A stretch of 64,000 bases of DNA from Paenibacillus chibensis (GTDB lineage Bacteria; Bacillota; Bacilli; Paenibacillales; Paenibacillaceae): positions 1-64,000 of the forward strand of contig NZ_BIMK01000038.1 of the NCBI RefSeq assembly GCF_004001045.1. The letters are read 5' to 3'. This document shows positions 8,192-16,771 of this stretch, piece after piece. Made by a program: the position numbers and the translations under genes. The notes under the pieces are model-generated. The model did not search any database. It saw only the letters and a program-made list of their open reading frames with translations, and was not told the DNA's origin. Positions within the stretch are counted from its first letter, which is position 1; every line of letters begins with the position of its first letter.

Positions 8192-10360
8192 ATGGATATT
8201 CAGCAATTACAAGGTCTTGTGAACCAAATGACGCTTGAAGAAAAGATCGCTCAATTGCTGCAGCTTACCGCCCATTTTCATGAAGGCACGGACAACGAGG
8301 GACAAGTGACGGGGCCGATGGAGGAAATGGGGATTACCGAACCGATGGTAACCGCCAGCGGTTCCATACTCGGTCTTTCGGGTGCTCAGGCCGTTATAGA
8401 TGTTCAAAATACGCATTTAAGCAAAAGCCGTCTCGGCATACCGCTGCTTTTTATGGCGGATGTGGTGCACGGATTCAAAACGATTTTTCCGATTCCGCTG
8501 GCGATCGGCTGCTCCTGGGATATGGAGCTCGCGGAGAAAAGCGCGGAAATTGCCGCCAAGGAATCCGCTGTTTCCGGCATTCATGTGACATTTGCGCCGA
8601 TGGTCGACCTGGTGCGCGATCCGCGCTGGGGAAGGGTCATGGAAACGACGGGAGAAGATCCTTATTTGAACAGCCTGTTTGCCAGAGCGTTCGTCCGCGG
8701 CTATCAAGGCGATCATTTGAAGGATGACCCGGACCGCCTGGCGGCATGCGTCAAGCATTTTGCCGCTTATGGCGCTCCTGAAGGCGGACGTGACTACAAT
8801 ACGGTCAACATGTCCGAACGGCAGCTGCGCGAACAATATCTCCCGGCCTATCAAGCGGCGCTCGACGAAGGCTGCGAAATGGTTATGGCATCCTTTAATA
8901 CGGTGGACGGGATTCCGGCCAGCGGCAATGAAAAGCTGATGCGCGGCATTTTGCGGGAAGAATGGGCGTTTGACGGTGTGCTGATATCGGACTGGGCCTC
9001 GATTCGGGAAATGGTCGCGCACGGCGCTGCCGAGGATGACGCCGAGGCGGCTTACCGAGCCATTCGCGCGGGCGTGGATATCGAAATGATGACGCCTTGC
9101 TACGTCAATCATCTGCCGCAGCTCATTCGGAACGGACGCGTTGACGAAGCGCTGGTCGACGAAGCGGTTCTCCGCATTCTGCGCCTGAAGGATAAGCTAG
9201 GACTCTTTGACAATCCGCTGCGGGCAGCAGATCCGGTACGCGAACAGGAGATCATTTTTTGTGAGGAGCATCGAAACGTCTCTTACCAATTGGCAGTCAA
9301 GTCTAGCGTTCTCCTTAAAAATAGCGGCATTCTTCCGCTTCGGTCCGACGCGAACGTTGCCCTCATCGGTCCATTCGCGCAAAGCGGCGATATTCTCGGC
9401 TGGTGGTCCTGTGAAGGAAACAAGGAGGATGCCGTCCAGCTTGGGGATGCGCTGCAGAAACGCCTCTCCGGAGGGAAACTCGGCATTGCCGAAGGCTGCG
9501 GCCTGGACAGCATCACGTCCCAGCAGATCGAAGCGGCGCTGGAAACGGCGAGTCAAGCCGAGATCATCGTGCTCGCTTTGGGGGAAGAATCAGCGATGAG
9601 CGGTGAGGGAGGATCTCGGACGGATATCCGTCTGCCTCAGGCACAGCTGGAGCTGGTGAAGCATCTGAAGACGCTTGGGAAACCGATGGCTGCCGTTATT
9701 TTTAACGGCCGTCCGCTGGATCTTCACGGGATTTATGAAGAAGCGGATGCCGTGCTGGAAGCCTGGTTCCCGGGCAGTGAGGGCGGAGCGGCGCTTGCGG
9801 ACATCCTGCTTGGCAACGTGAATCCTTCGGGACGTCTAACCATGTCCTTCCCGCAATCGGTTGGCCAGGTGCCGGTATACTACAATCATTTCAACACGGG
9901 TCGGCCTATGGATCCTGCAAACCAGGAGGTACGTTATGTCTCCAAATATATCGACAGCTCGAATGACCCGCTGCTGCCGTTTGGTTTCGGCCTTTCCTAC
10001 ACGACCTTCGCCTATAGTGATTTGACGATTTCCAGTCCGGAGCTGAAGGCTGGGGAGGCGCTGACGGTGCAAGTTAAAGTGACGAATACGGGCGACCGGG
10101 AAGGCGAAGAGACGGTTCAGCTGTACATCCGTGACGTCACGGGCGAAGTTGTCCGTCCGATGCGAGAGCTTAAAGATTTCCGCAAGCTGGCTTTAGCGCC
10201 GGGAGAAAGCGGAACGGCCAGCTTTACCGTCACGGAGGAGCAGCTGCGATATTATCATTCCGATCTGAGCTTCACCAGTGATCCGGGGTCTTTCCAGGTG
10301 TTCGTCGGCCCGAACAGCCGCGACACGCTGGAGCAGCATTTTAAACTGAACCATCTGTAA
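8192..10360 (+). CDS. Glycoside hydrolase family 3 beta-glucosidase (BglX-like)
   Basis: A 722-residue GH3 enzyme releasing terminal beta-linked glucose (or xylose) from oligosaccharides with retention. The N-terminal barrel includes FAPMVDLVRDPRWGR and KHFAAYG; the catalytic nucleophile is the Asp of VLISDW. The alpha/beta-sandwich domain follows (LALGEESAMSGEGGSR), then a C-terminal fibronectin III-like domain. No signal peptide is present, so it acts on imported oligosaccharides in the cytoplasm. The start at 8192 is placed after GGAGGGG; a GTG at 8177 overlaps that site. Its position between the importer and a sugar phosphorylase supports a joint pathway. Confidence 0.9.
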   Translation: MDIQQLQGLVNQMTLEEKIAQLLQLTAHFHEGTDNEGQVTGPMEEMGITEPMVTASGSILGLSGAQAVIDVQNTHLSKSRLGIPLLFMADVVHGFKTIFPIPLAIGCSWDMELAEKSAEIAAKESAVSGIHVTFAPMVDLVRDPRWGRVMETTGEDPYLNSLFARAFVRGYQGDHLKDDPDRLAACVKHFAAYGAPEGGRDYNTVNMSERQLREQYLPAYQAALDEGCEMVMASFNTVDGIPASGNEKLMRGILREEWAFDGVLISDWASIREMVAHGAAEDDAEAAYRAIRAGVDIEMMTPCYVNHLPQLIRNGRVDEALVDEAVLRILRLKDKLGLFDNPLRAADPVREQEIIFCEEHRNVSYQLAVKSSVLLKNSGILPLRSDANVALIGPFAQSGDILGWWSCEGNKEDAVQLGDALQKRLSGGKLGIAEGCGLDSITSQQIEAALETASQAEIIVLALGEESAMSGEGGSRTDIRLPQAQLELVKHLKTLGKPMAAVIFNGRPLDLHGIYEEADAVLEAWFPGSEGGAALADILLGNVNPSGRLTMSFPQSVGQVPVYYNHFNTGRPMDPANQEVRYVSKYIDSSNDPLLPFGFGLSYTTFAYSDLTISSPELKAGEALTVQVKVTNTGDREGEETVQLYIRDVTGEVVRPMRELKDFRKLALAPGESGTASFTVTEEQLRYYHSDLSFTSDPGSFQVFVGPNSRDTLEQHFKLNHL

Positions 10361-10479
10361 TCAACCGAGGTATCTGCGTGATTTCACTCGGATAAAAGAG
10401 AAAAAACAGGATAGCAGCCTAGAAAAACAACCGTCTGATTAGCCGGATTGTTAACTGGATAGGAGGAATAGAGAACCAT

Positions 10480-13400
10480 ATGACAGCCACGATGACGAAT
10501 TCCAAGATCAACCTTCAAGCTGGCGATCTGCGCTTTACCTTCTGGGAGAGCGGAGACTTATACCAGGCCGTATACGGCCGCACCATGATTAACCAACTGA
10601 TGACGAGCCCGATCGAGGGCTCTATGAATAACTTATACCTGCGTATCCATCAGGAAACGGGCATATCCTTTTACCCGCTGCTCGGGATTCATTCCAAGAG
10701 CAAGGTCGGCGTCGGCAGCAGCCGCATCGTATGGGAAGGAGACGCAGAAGGCATCGCGTACCGCGTGACCTTTGCGCTGTCCGAGCGCGGCGTATGGTTC
10801 TGGGACGTCGCTGCCTTCGGCGAAGGCGTCAAGATCGACGTCATTTACGCCCAAGATATCGGGAATGCGGATATTGGGGCCGTACGCAGCAACGAGGCCT
10901 ATCTTTCCCAGTACATTGACCATTCCGTGTACGAGGACGACAAGCGCGGGTTTGTGGTCTGCTCCCGTCAAAATCAGCCGCAGGGCGGCGCCTTTCCTTA
11001 TCTTCAGCAAGGCGCTTTGACAGGGGCTGCCGGGTTTTCTACCGACGGATTTCAATTTTTCGGATTGTCCTATAAAGAGACGAATGTGCCTTTTTGCCTG
11101 ACGCAGCCGAAGCTTGCCAATGAAATCTACCAATACGAATTTGCTTATACTGCCCTTCAATCTGAGCTGGTTTCGCTGAACGGGGAAGCCCGGTTTGTCT
11201 TTTACGGTCTCGTTAAGAATGATCACCCTGAGGCTGTGACCGGTCTTGAATTCCAAGAAGAAGTGGAACAGGCTTGGCAGGAATATCTCGCTCAAGACGG
11301 CAAGAGCCTGCTGGAGCAGCTGCATGCCGTTCGTCTCAATCCGGCGATGGGAGAGCCGCTCCAGGGACTATCGCTGACGGAAGCGGAGATCAATGACCGT
11401 TTTCCAAGTCGGACAAGACATCAGGAAGAGCGCGAAGGCGGACGGTTGGTTGCCTTTTTCACGGATACCTACGAGCATATCGTATTGAAGGAAAAGGAAT
11501 TGCTTGTCGAGCGTCCGCACGGTCATATTCTGATGAGCGGAAACAACGTGGAAATGGGAGCCAAGGTCGTCACGACGACATCCTATATGTACGGAATATT
11601 CAACTCGCATCTGGTGGTGGGCAACACGAATTTCAACAAGATGATGAGCAATGCCCGCAGTGCCCTGAACGTTCCCAAGACGGCAGGGCAGCGGATCTAC
11701 GTGGAAGTTGGCGGAAAGTACCGTCTGCTCACGATGCCATCCCTGTTTGAGATCGGTTTTAACTATGTGCGTTGGTACTATAAAATGGCGGATGACACGC
11801 TGATCATAACGAACTTCACGACCGTCGATACGCCGGAGGTGAGCCTTCAGGTGCGCTCCGAAAGCGGCAAAGCCTATCGTTTCCTGGTGACGAACCAGGT
11901 CACGATGGACGTGAATGAATATGAGGCACCGCTTCACATGAAGAACGACAATGGCGTGCTCACGTTCTTCGGCGGGCAGGATGCCATCCGTATGGAAGCT
12001 TATCCGCATCTGCAATACAAGATGTGGGTGGAAGGGGCAGATGTCCTGATCGGCGATGAAAGCGTGCTTGCGGACGGCGTTTCCTCCGGATGTGCTTCGC
12101 TGGTAACCATGCAGATCGCCCCGGCCTCCGAATGGAAAATTACGGTACAAGGTTTGCTGGACGGAGAGGAACTTCCGGCATCAAGCAAGAATATAGAAGA
12201 AGAGATTTCGAAATACCGCGACTTTTACCAGCAGGTCATGAACGGCTTCCACTTGAGCGGCGCGGATGGAAATGAAGGGGACGACTTCTTCAAAGTGAAT
12301 GCGCTGGCGTGGTGGTATACACATAACATGCTCGTCCATTACTCGGTTCCTCACGGGCTGGAGCAGTACGGCGGAGCAGCTTGGGGCACGCGGGACGTGT
12401 GCCAGGGGCCTTCCGAGTATTTCATGGCTACCCAGAAATTCGAGCAGGTACGGGATATTCTGCTCACCGTATTCAGCCATCAGTATGAGGATGACGGCAA
12501 CTGGCCACAGTGGTTTATGTTTGACAACTATGCGCCTGTTCAGCAGGAAGAAAGCCATGGCGACATCATCGTATGGCCGCTCAAGGTGCTCAGCGATTAT
12601 CTGATAGCCACCCAGGATTTCGGGATTCTGCAGGAGCAGGTTCCTTATACCGTGAAGGGAAGCTTCCGGTTTACGGAGCAGCTTCATTCCGTGCTGGATC
12701 ACGTGAACAAGGAAATCGGCTACATCCGCAGCCATTTCCTCCATGACACCTACCTTTCCGCATATGGCGACGGGGACTGGGATGATACGCTCCAGCCGGC
12801 GAATGCGCAGCTGAAGCAGTATATGGTCAGCAGCTGGACGGTTGCGCTCACGTATCAGACGCTGACCCAGCTTTCTTCCGTACTGCTTTCCGCAGAACCG
12901 GATCTCGCGGCAGAGCTGCAGGAGATGGCTGCCGGCGTGAAACGGGATTATAACCATTACATGCTGCAAACGGACGTGATCCCCGGCTTCCTTTATATGG
13001 AGGATCCGGCGGAAACGAAGCTGATGCTGCATCCGACGGATATCGAAACGGGCATTCAATACCGCTTGCTTCCGATGACGCGCAGCATGATCGCAGAGCT
13101 TCTTGATCCGGAACGTGCGGAGTCGCATTACAAGCTGATCAAGGAGAAGCTGTTCTTCCCTGACGGCGTGCGGCTGATGAACCGTCCTGCCCAATATGCC
13201 GGCGGCGTCAGCACGCATTTCAAGCGGGCCGAGCAAGCCGCCAACTTCGGACGTGAAGTGGGGCTTCAATATGTGCATGCCCATATCCGCTTCATTGAGG
13301 CCATGGCGAAGCTGGGTCACGCGGAAGATGTATGGAACGGGCTGAACGTCATTAACCCGGTAGGCATCCGCGATGTCGTTCCGAACGCGGAAATCCGGCA

Positions 13401-13839
13401 AAGCAACACGTATTTCAGCAGTTCCGACGGCAAATTCAATACCCGTTACGATGCGCAGGCGAACTTTGACGAGCTTCGCAGCGGCAAGGTTCAGGTGAAA
13501 GGCGGATGGAGAATATATTCCAGCGGACCGGGAATCTACATGAACCAGCTGATATCGAACGCGCTGGGCATCCGTCAGGATCATGAAGGCTTGGTGATCG
13601 ATCCGGTGCTGCCGGCTTCGCTTGACGGGATGCGTTTTGACTTCCGGTACGAAGGCGTCGAAATTACGTTTGCCTACCATATCACCGGCGCGGCCGTAAG
13701 TCAGGTTGCGATCAACGGAGAGACCTTGAATGCGGAACGAGTGGCCAATCCTTACCGCGAAGGCGGCTTGCGTTTATCCAAGGAGGCCCTACACCAAGCC
13801 TTGAACGGCAATCATCATGTAATCGACATTTTTATGTAA
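10480..13839 (+). CDS. GH94/GH149/GH161-type beta-glucan phosphorylase
   Basis: A 1,119-residue protein of the inverting disaccharide/oligosaccharide phosphorylase group. N-terminal beta-sandwich (about 1-600) precedes an (alpha/alpha)6 barrel (about 610-1030) with the motifs GAAWGTRDVCQGPSEYF and GDGDWDDTL, the latter holding the probable catalytic Asp. GH94 enzymes are shorter (about 800 residues), while GH149 and GH161 beta-1,3-glucan phosphorylases are about 1,100; GH161 was founded on a Paenibacillus enzyme, so GH161 is my best guess, not proven. It would release glucose 1-phosphate from imported beta-1,3-gluco-oligosaccharides. No signal peptide. AGGAGG lies 13 bases before the ATG. Confidence 0.75.
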   Translation: MTATMTNSKINLQAGDLRFTFWESGDLYQAVYGRTMINQLMTSPIEGSMNNLYLRIHQETGISFYPLLGIHSKSKVGVGSSRIVWEGDAEGIAYRVTFALSERGVWFWDVAAFGEGVKIDVIYAQDIGNADIGAVRSNEAYLSQYIDHSVYEDDKRGFVVCSRQNQPQGGAFPYLQQGALTGAAGFSTDGFQFFGLSYKETNVPFCLTQPKLANEIYQYEFAYTALQSELVSLNGEARFVFYGLVKNDHPEAVTGLEFQEEVEQAWQEYLAQDGKSLLEQLHAVRLNPAMGEPLQGLSLTEAEINDRFPSRTRHQEEREGGRLVAFFTDTYEHIVLKEKELLVERPHGHILMSGNNVEMGAKVVTTTSYMYGIFNSHLVVGNTNFNKMMSNARSALNVPKTAGQRIYVEVGGKYRLLTMPSLFEIGFNYVRWYYKMADDTLIITNFTTVDTPEVSLQVRSESGKAYRFLVTNQVTMDVNEYEAPLHMKNDNGVLTFFGGQDAIRMEAYPHLQYKMWVEGADVLIGDESVLADGVSSGCASLVTMQIAPASEWKITVQGLLDGEELPASSKNIEEEISKYRDFYQQVMNGFHLSGADGNEGDDFFKVNALAWWYTHNMLVHYSVPHGLEQYGGAAWGTRDVCQGPSEYFMATQKFEQVRDILLTVFSHQYEDDGNWPQWFMFDNYAPVQQEESHGDIIVWPLKVLSDYLIATQDFGILQEQVPYTVKGSFRFTEQLHSVLDHVNKEIGYIRSHFLHDTYLSAYGDGDWDDTLQPANAQLKQYMVSSWTVALTYQTLTQLSSVLLSAEPDLAAELQEMAAGVKRDYNHYMLQTDVIPGFLYMEDPAETKLMLHPTDIETGIQYRLLPMTRSMIAELLDPERAESHYKLIKEKLFFPDGVRLMNRPAQYAGGVSTHFKRAEQAANFGREVGLQYVHAHIRFIEAMAKLGHAEDVWNGLNVINPVGIRDVVPNAEIRQSNTYFSSSDGKFNTRYDAQANFDELRSGKVQVKGGWRIYSSGPGIYMNQLISNALGIRQDHEGLVIDPVLPASLDGMRFDFRYEGVEITFAYHITGAAVSQVAINGETLNAERVANPYREGGLRLSKEALHQALNGNHHVIDIFM

Positions 13840-13845
13840 ATTTTT

Positions 13846-13872
13846 AGGCGATCTTTAGGGATCGCCCTTTTC
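13846..13872 (+). terminator. Terminator after the phosphorylase gene
   Basis: GGCGATC, a short TTTAG loop and GATCGCC, followed by CTTTT. It separates the enzyme operon from the regulator gene, which therefore needs its own promoter. Confidence 0.75.
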
Positions 13873-13946
13873 CATAAGCAAATATTTGATCATAAACATA
13901 GCATGAACCGACAAAGAGGGTTAACCATAGTAAGGAGCGAGGACAA

Positions 13947-14939
13947 TTGGTAAGTATAAAGGATATCGCTAAAAAAGCCGGTGTATCGATTTCTACGGTA
14001 TCTTATGCGCTTAACGGAAGCAGCAAGGTAACGGATGAGACAAGCTCGAAGATTCTGGCGATCGCCAAAGAGCTGAATTATGTCCCAAACGCGGCTGCGC
14101 GGACATTAAAGAAAAGAGAATCGAAAATTTTAGGCGTCTTCTTGACCGATTTTAAAGGCGACGTCTACGGGGAACTGCTGGACGGGATGAAGGAAGTATG
14201 CAATTCGCAGGGATACGATCTCATCGTATGCAGCGGTAAGCAATCCCACCGCATGCTGCCGGAGCGCATGATCGATGGCGCGGTGATTCTGGATCATACC
14301 TTCTCCAGCGAGGAGCTGCTCAAATACGCGGAACGCAATCATAAAATCGTTGTGCTCGACCGGGAGCTTGAGCACCCGAACATCAATCAGGTCCTGCTGG
14401 ACAATAAAGCGGGAGCTACCCTCGCCACGGAATACTTGGTCGATAAGGGTCACAAAAAAATCTACGTCGTATCCGGTCCTGAAGGCTCGTATGATTCGAC
14501 GCAGCGGATGAAGGCCGTTAAAATGGTTGCGGACCGGGCAGAGGATGTGGAATGGATCGAAATCCAGGGCGATTTCAAAAAAAGCGGCGGCGAACTGGCG
14601 GCGGAGCAAATCATGCGGGAGTATACGGAGCCGGTGGCCGTATTTTGCCTGAACGACGAAATGGCGATCGGCCTATGCAACCGGATTGCCGATACGGAGT
14701 TTGCGATCGGCGAACAGATTCATTTGATCGGATTCGATAATATCGAGCTGACCCGCTATATGCAGCCTCGGCTGGCGACGATCGATTATTCCAAGCGCAA
14801 ATGGGGCGCCCTCGCCTCGGAGCAGCTGATCAAAATCCTTTCCGGGGAAAAGGTGGATCATGAGCGGATTTATGTGACCCTGATTCAAGGAGATTCCGTT
14901 AGAGAAGCTGCCCCAAAGAGCGTGACCCGTTTAAAGTGA
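13947..14939 (+). CDS. LacI-family transcriptional regulator of the glycan locus
   Basis: A 330-residue regulator. The N-terminus is a textbook LacI helix-turn-helix (VSIKDIAKKAGVSISTVSYAL, hinge near residues 46-60 with YVPNAAARTLKK), followed by a periplasmic-binding-protein-like sugar sensor domain ending in LIGFDNIELTRYMQPRL. A TTG start at 13947 is chosen because AAGGAG lies nine bases upstream and there is no ATG in the conserved N-terminus. It is the obvious candidate to bind the GAAACGTTTC-type sites upstream of the operon. The effector is probably an oligosaccharide imported by this locus. Confidence 0.88.
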   Translation: MVSIKDIAKKAGVSISTVSYALNGSSKVTDETSSKILAIAKELNYVPNAAARTLKKRESKILGVFLTDFKGDVYGELLDGMKEVCNSQGYDLIVCSGKQSHRMLPERMIDGAVILDHTFSSEELLKYAERNHKIVVLDRELEHPNINQVLLDNKAGATLATEYLVDKGHKKIYVVSGPEGSYDSTQRMKAVKMVADRAEDVEWIEIQGDFKKSGGELAAEQIMREYTEPVAVFCLNDEMAIGLCNRIADTEFAIGEQIHLIGFDNIELTRYMQPRLATIDYSKRKWGALASEQLIKILSGEKVDHERIYVTLIQGDSVREAAPKSVTRLK

Positions 14940-14940
14940 A

Positions 14941-14997
14941 AAATGACCCGGAATGAGACGCGTTTTACACGCGTGCCCTCATTCCGGGTCATTTTAC
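14941..14997. terminator. Strong bidirectional terminator (lacI / tetR)
   Basis: A long hairpin with arms AAATGACCCGGAATGAG and CTCATTCCGGGTCATTTT, flanked by A and T runs. It serves the LacI gene on the + strand and the TetR gene on the - strand. Confidence 0.9.
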
Positions 14998-15015
14998 TTA
15001 TTGTGCCTCCGTCGG

Positions 15016-15888
15016 TCAGATCATCAAACGCAGCTGCTTGGCCAGCTGTCCCAGCACCGGATTATGCTCCAGATAGGATGTATAGACGCGCAGCAGCGTT
15101 GGATTAGGCTCTTCCCGGCGAAGCTCCTGCTGCAGCAGGAGAACCACGTCCAGAAGCTCCTTTTGCTGATGCTCGCTCATAGGCAGCACCATAATTTGCT
15201 CCTTGAGGGAGTCGAGATCATTTTGAACGAGTTCGAGCCGTGTACGGGCATCGGCCGGATTCAGCTCGTTAATACGCACATTGTTTTGATTCATGACGGG
15301 AACCGGTTGTCTCTTCATCATGTCTTGTACAACCGCATCCATCCGTTCCTCGATAAACCGGGCGAGTTCGTCCGTCGGCAGCGAAATGACCTTTTGGTTC
15401 GCGTAAGACAGATACTCTCTCAGCATGCCTCGAAAAATGACGACGATATCCCAGATGTACGGCTCGATCGTCGCCCCGTAAGCCTCGTAAAAGAAGTCGT
15501 GATGCAGCTGGAGCAGGGTTACTCTTTTCTTCTTCCAGGCAGCGATGAAATGCTCGTTATCTTTGACGGGAAGCTCCTTAAATTCACTTGTGAAATAATA
15601 ATTTTCAAGCATGTATTGCAGCTGGAATTCGATTTGGAGCCGCAGCCGGTCTTGGGGCGAAGCATGCTGCACATCATCCAAATCCCTTGCAAGCGAGAAC
15701 ATGGTCTGATGGCATGCCACGAATACAGCGGTAAACAGCTCCTCCTTGGAAGGAAACAGCTTGTAAATACTGCCCTTGGCCATGCCGCAGGCTTCGGCAA
15801 TTTCTTTCATCGAAGCGGCAACATATCCTTTTTCTTTGAAAATATCCATCGCCGTTTGGATGATCTGCTGGCGTTTGATCACTTCCAT
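15016..15888 (-). CDS. TetR/AcrR-family regulator, long form
   Basis: A 290-residue regulator, longer than the usual ~190-200. The N-terminal helix-turn-helix is clear (IIQTAMDIFKEKGYVAASMKEIAEACGMAKGSIYKLFPSKEE, residues ~6-50; only the key pattern matters). The C-terminal ~90 residues look helical and possibly coiled (LELVQNDLDSLKEQI), perhaps for dimerisation or ligand sensing. I place the start at 15888, after GAGGTGG; an ATG at 15918 is upstream of that site. It diverges from an MBL-fold hydrolase and a membrane protein; a matching 12-bp inverted repeat lies in between, so it probably represses that operon. Confidence 0.85.
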   Translation of the reverse strand: MEVIKRQQIIQTAMDIFKEKGYVAASMKEIAEACGMAKGSIYKLFPSKEELFTAVFVACHQTMFSLARDLDDVQHASPQDRLRLQIEFQLQYMLENYYFTSEFKELPVKDNEHFIAAWKKKRVTLLQLHHDFFYEAYGATIEPYIWDIVVIFRGMLREYLSYANQKVISLPTDELARFIEERMDAVVQDMMKRQPVPVMNQNNVRINELNPADARTRLELVQNDLDSLKEQIMVLPMSEHQQKELLDVVLLLQQELRREEPNPTLLRVYTSYLEHNPVLGQLAKQLRLMI

Positions 15889-15946
15889 TACTTCCACCTC
15901 ACCCTTGTATTTTGCCATGTCAGGCGTGGCAGGTCAATGTGGAGAA

Positions 15947-15976
15947 TTGACGGATAGAACCCATGGGTCATATAAT
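15947..15976 (+). promoter_or_regulatory. Promoter of the MBL-abrB operon
   Basis: TTGACG (15947-15952) and a perfect TATAAT (15971-15976) with an 18-base spacer. The -10 box sits inside the spacer of the inverted repeat 15958-15989. Confidence 0.72.
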
Positions 15977-15989
15977 GGACTCGTGGGTT
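15958..15989. promoter_or_regulatory. Inverted-repeat operator, probably for the TetR regulator
   Basis: Arms AACCCATGGGTC and GACTCGTGGGTT are complementary at 10 of 12 positions and are separated by eight bases (ATATAATG). The repeat encloses the -10 box, so binding would shut off transcription of the hydrolase and membrane protein genes. It lies about 70 bp from the divergent TetR start. Confidence 0.7.
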
Positions 15990-15997
15990 TTTAAATC

Positions 15998-16771
15998 ATG
16001 GCAGGAGGTGAACCAAAGCACAGCGCTTTGGAACAGATGAAAATAACCGAAGGATTAGAAGTGCTGGATTTGACCATTGCTGGTTCGGGAATGGTGCTTC
16101 ATCCGGTGATCGTTGGCCGTAAGGACGACTGGGCCCTCGTCGATACCGGTATGCCCGGCCTGTATGAGGCCATCATGAAACTTGCCGGCCAGGCCGGATT
16201 TGAGGCCGAAGGTTTGACGGCGATTATTCTGACGCATCAGGACGTCGATCACGTGGGAAGCCTGCCGAAGTTTCTGGGCATGCGCGGAGATTTGAAGGTA
16301 TGGGCGCACGCGGAAGACCGTCCGTACATCGACGGGGAAATCGCGTTCCTGAAAATGCGGCCGCAAGTCAAGGAAATGCTGAGTAACTTGCTTGCTGCCG
16401 AGGAATATGAACAATTCAAGCATGCTTTTTCCAAAGAATCCGCCCCTCAGGTAACCGAGCTTGCGGCGGAAGGGGATGTTCTGCCCTACGGTGGAGGGCT
16501 TACGGTGATTCATACGCCTGGACATACGCCGGGGCATATCAGCTTGTACCATGCGGACAGCAAGACACTGTTGGTCGGCGACGCGCTCACCGTCAACGAT
16601 GGCGAGTTATGCGGACCCAATCCGCCCGTCACGCCGGACATGGAGCAAGCATTGAAATCCGTGCGTAAATTTTTGGATTATGAGATTGAGACCGTGGTCT
16701 GCTATCATGGCGGATCCTTTACAGGCGATATCCCTAAGCGGATCGAAGAGTTGACCGCGGATGTCAAGTAA
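15998..16771 (+). CDS. MBL-fold metallo-hydrolase
   Basis: A ~257-residue metallo-beta-lactamase-fold protein. The metal motif reads HQDVDH instead of HxHxDH, a known variant where the second His is Asp; the other ligands are in HTPGHTPGH, the Asp of LLVGDAL and the His of CYHGG. Such enzymes hydrolyse thioesters, lactones or phosphoesters; the substrate is unknown. The start is uncertain: the ATG at 15998 lies before the only good ribosome site (AGGAGGTG, 16003-16010), so an in-frame TTG at 16028 or ATG at 16037 is possible. It overlaps the next gene by 11 bases. Confidence 0.8.
   Translation: MAGGEPKHSALEQMKITEGLEVLDLTIAGSGMVLHPVIVGRKDDWALVDTGMPGLYEAIMKLAGQAGFEAEGLTAIILTHQDVDHVGSLPKFLGMRGDLKVWAHAEDRPYIDGEIAFLKMRPQVKEMLSNLLAAEEYEQFKHAFSKESAPQVTELAAEGDVLPYGGGLTVIHTPGHTPGHISLYHADSKTLLVGDALTVNDGELCGPNPPVTPDMEQALKSVRKFLDYEIETVVCYHGGSFTGDIPKRIEELTADVK

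Noticed and set aside
7913..8206. 97-codon - strand frame between the binding protein and GH3 genes
   Set aside because: No ribosome site, odd composition, and it overlaps the start of the GH3 gene.
12181..13680. 499-codon - strand frame opposite the phosphorylase gene
   Set aside because: Same reason: shadow of a strong coding region, Arg/His-rich composition, no ribosome site.
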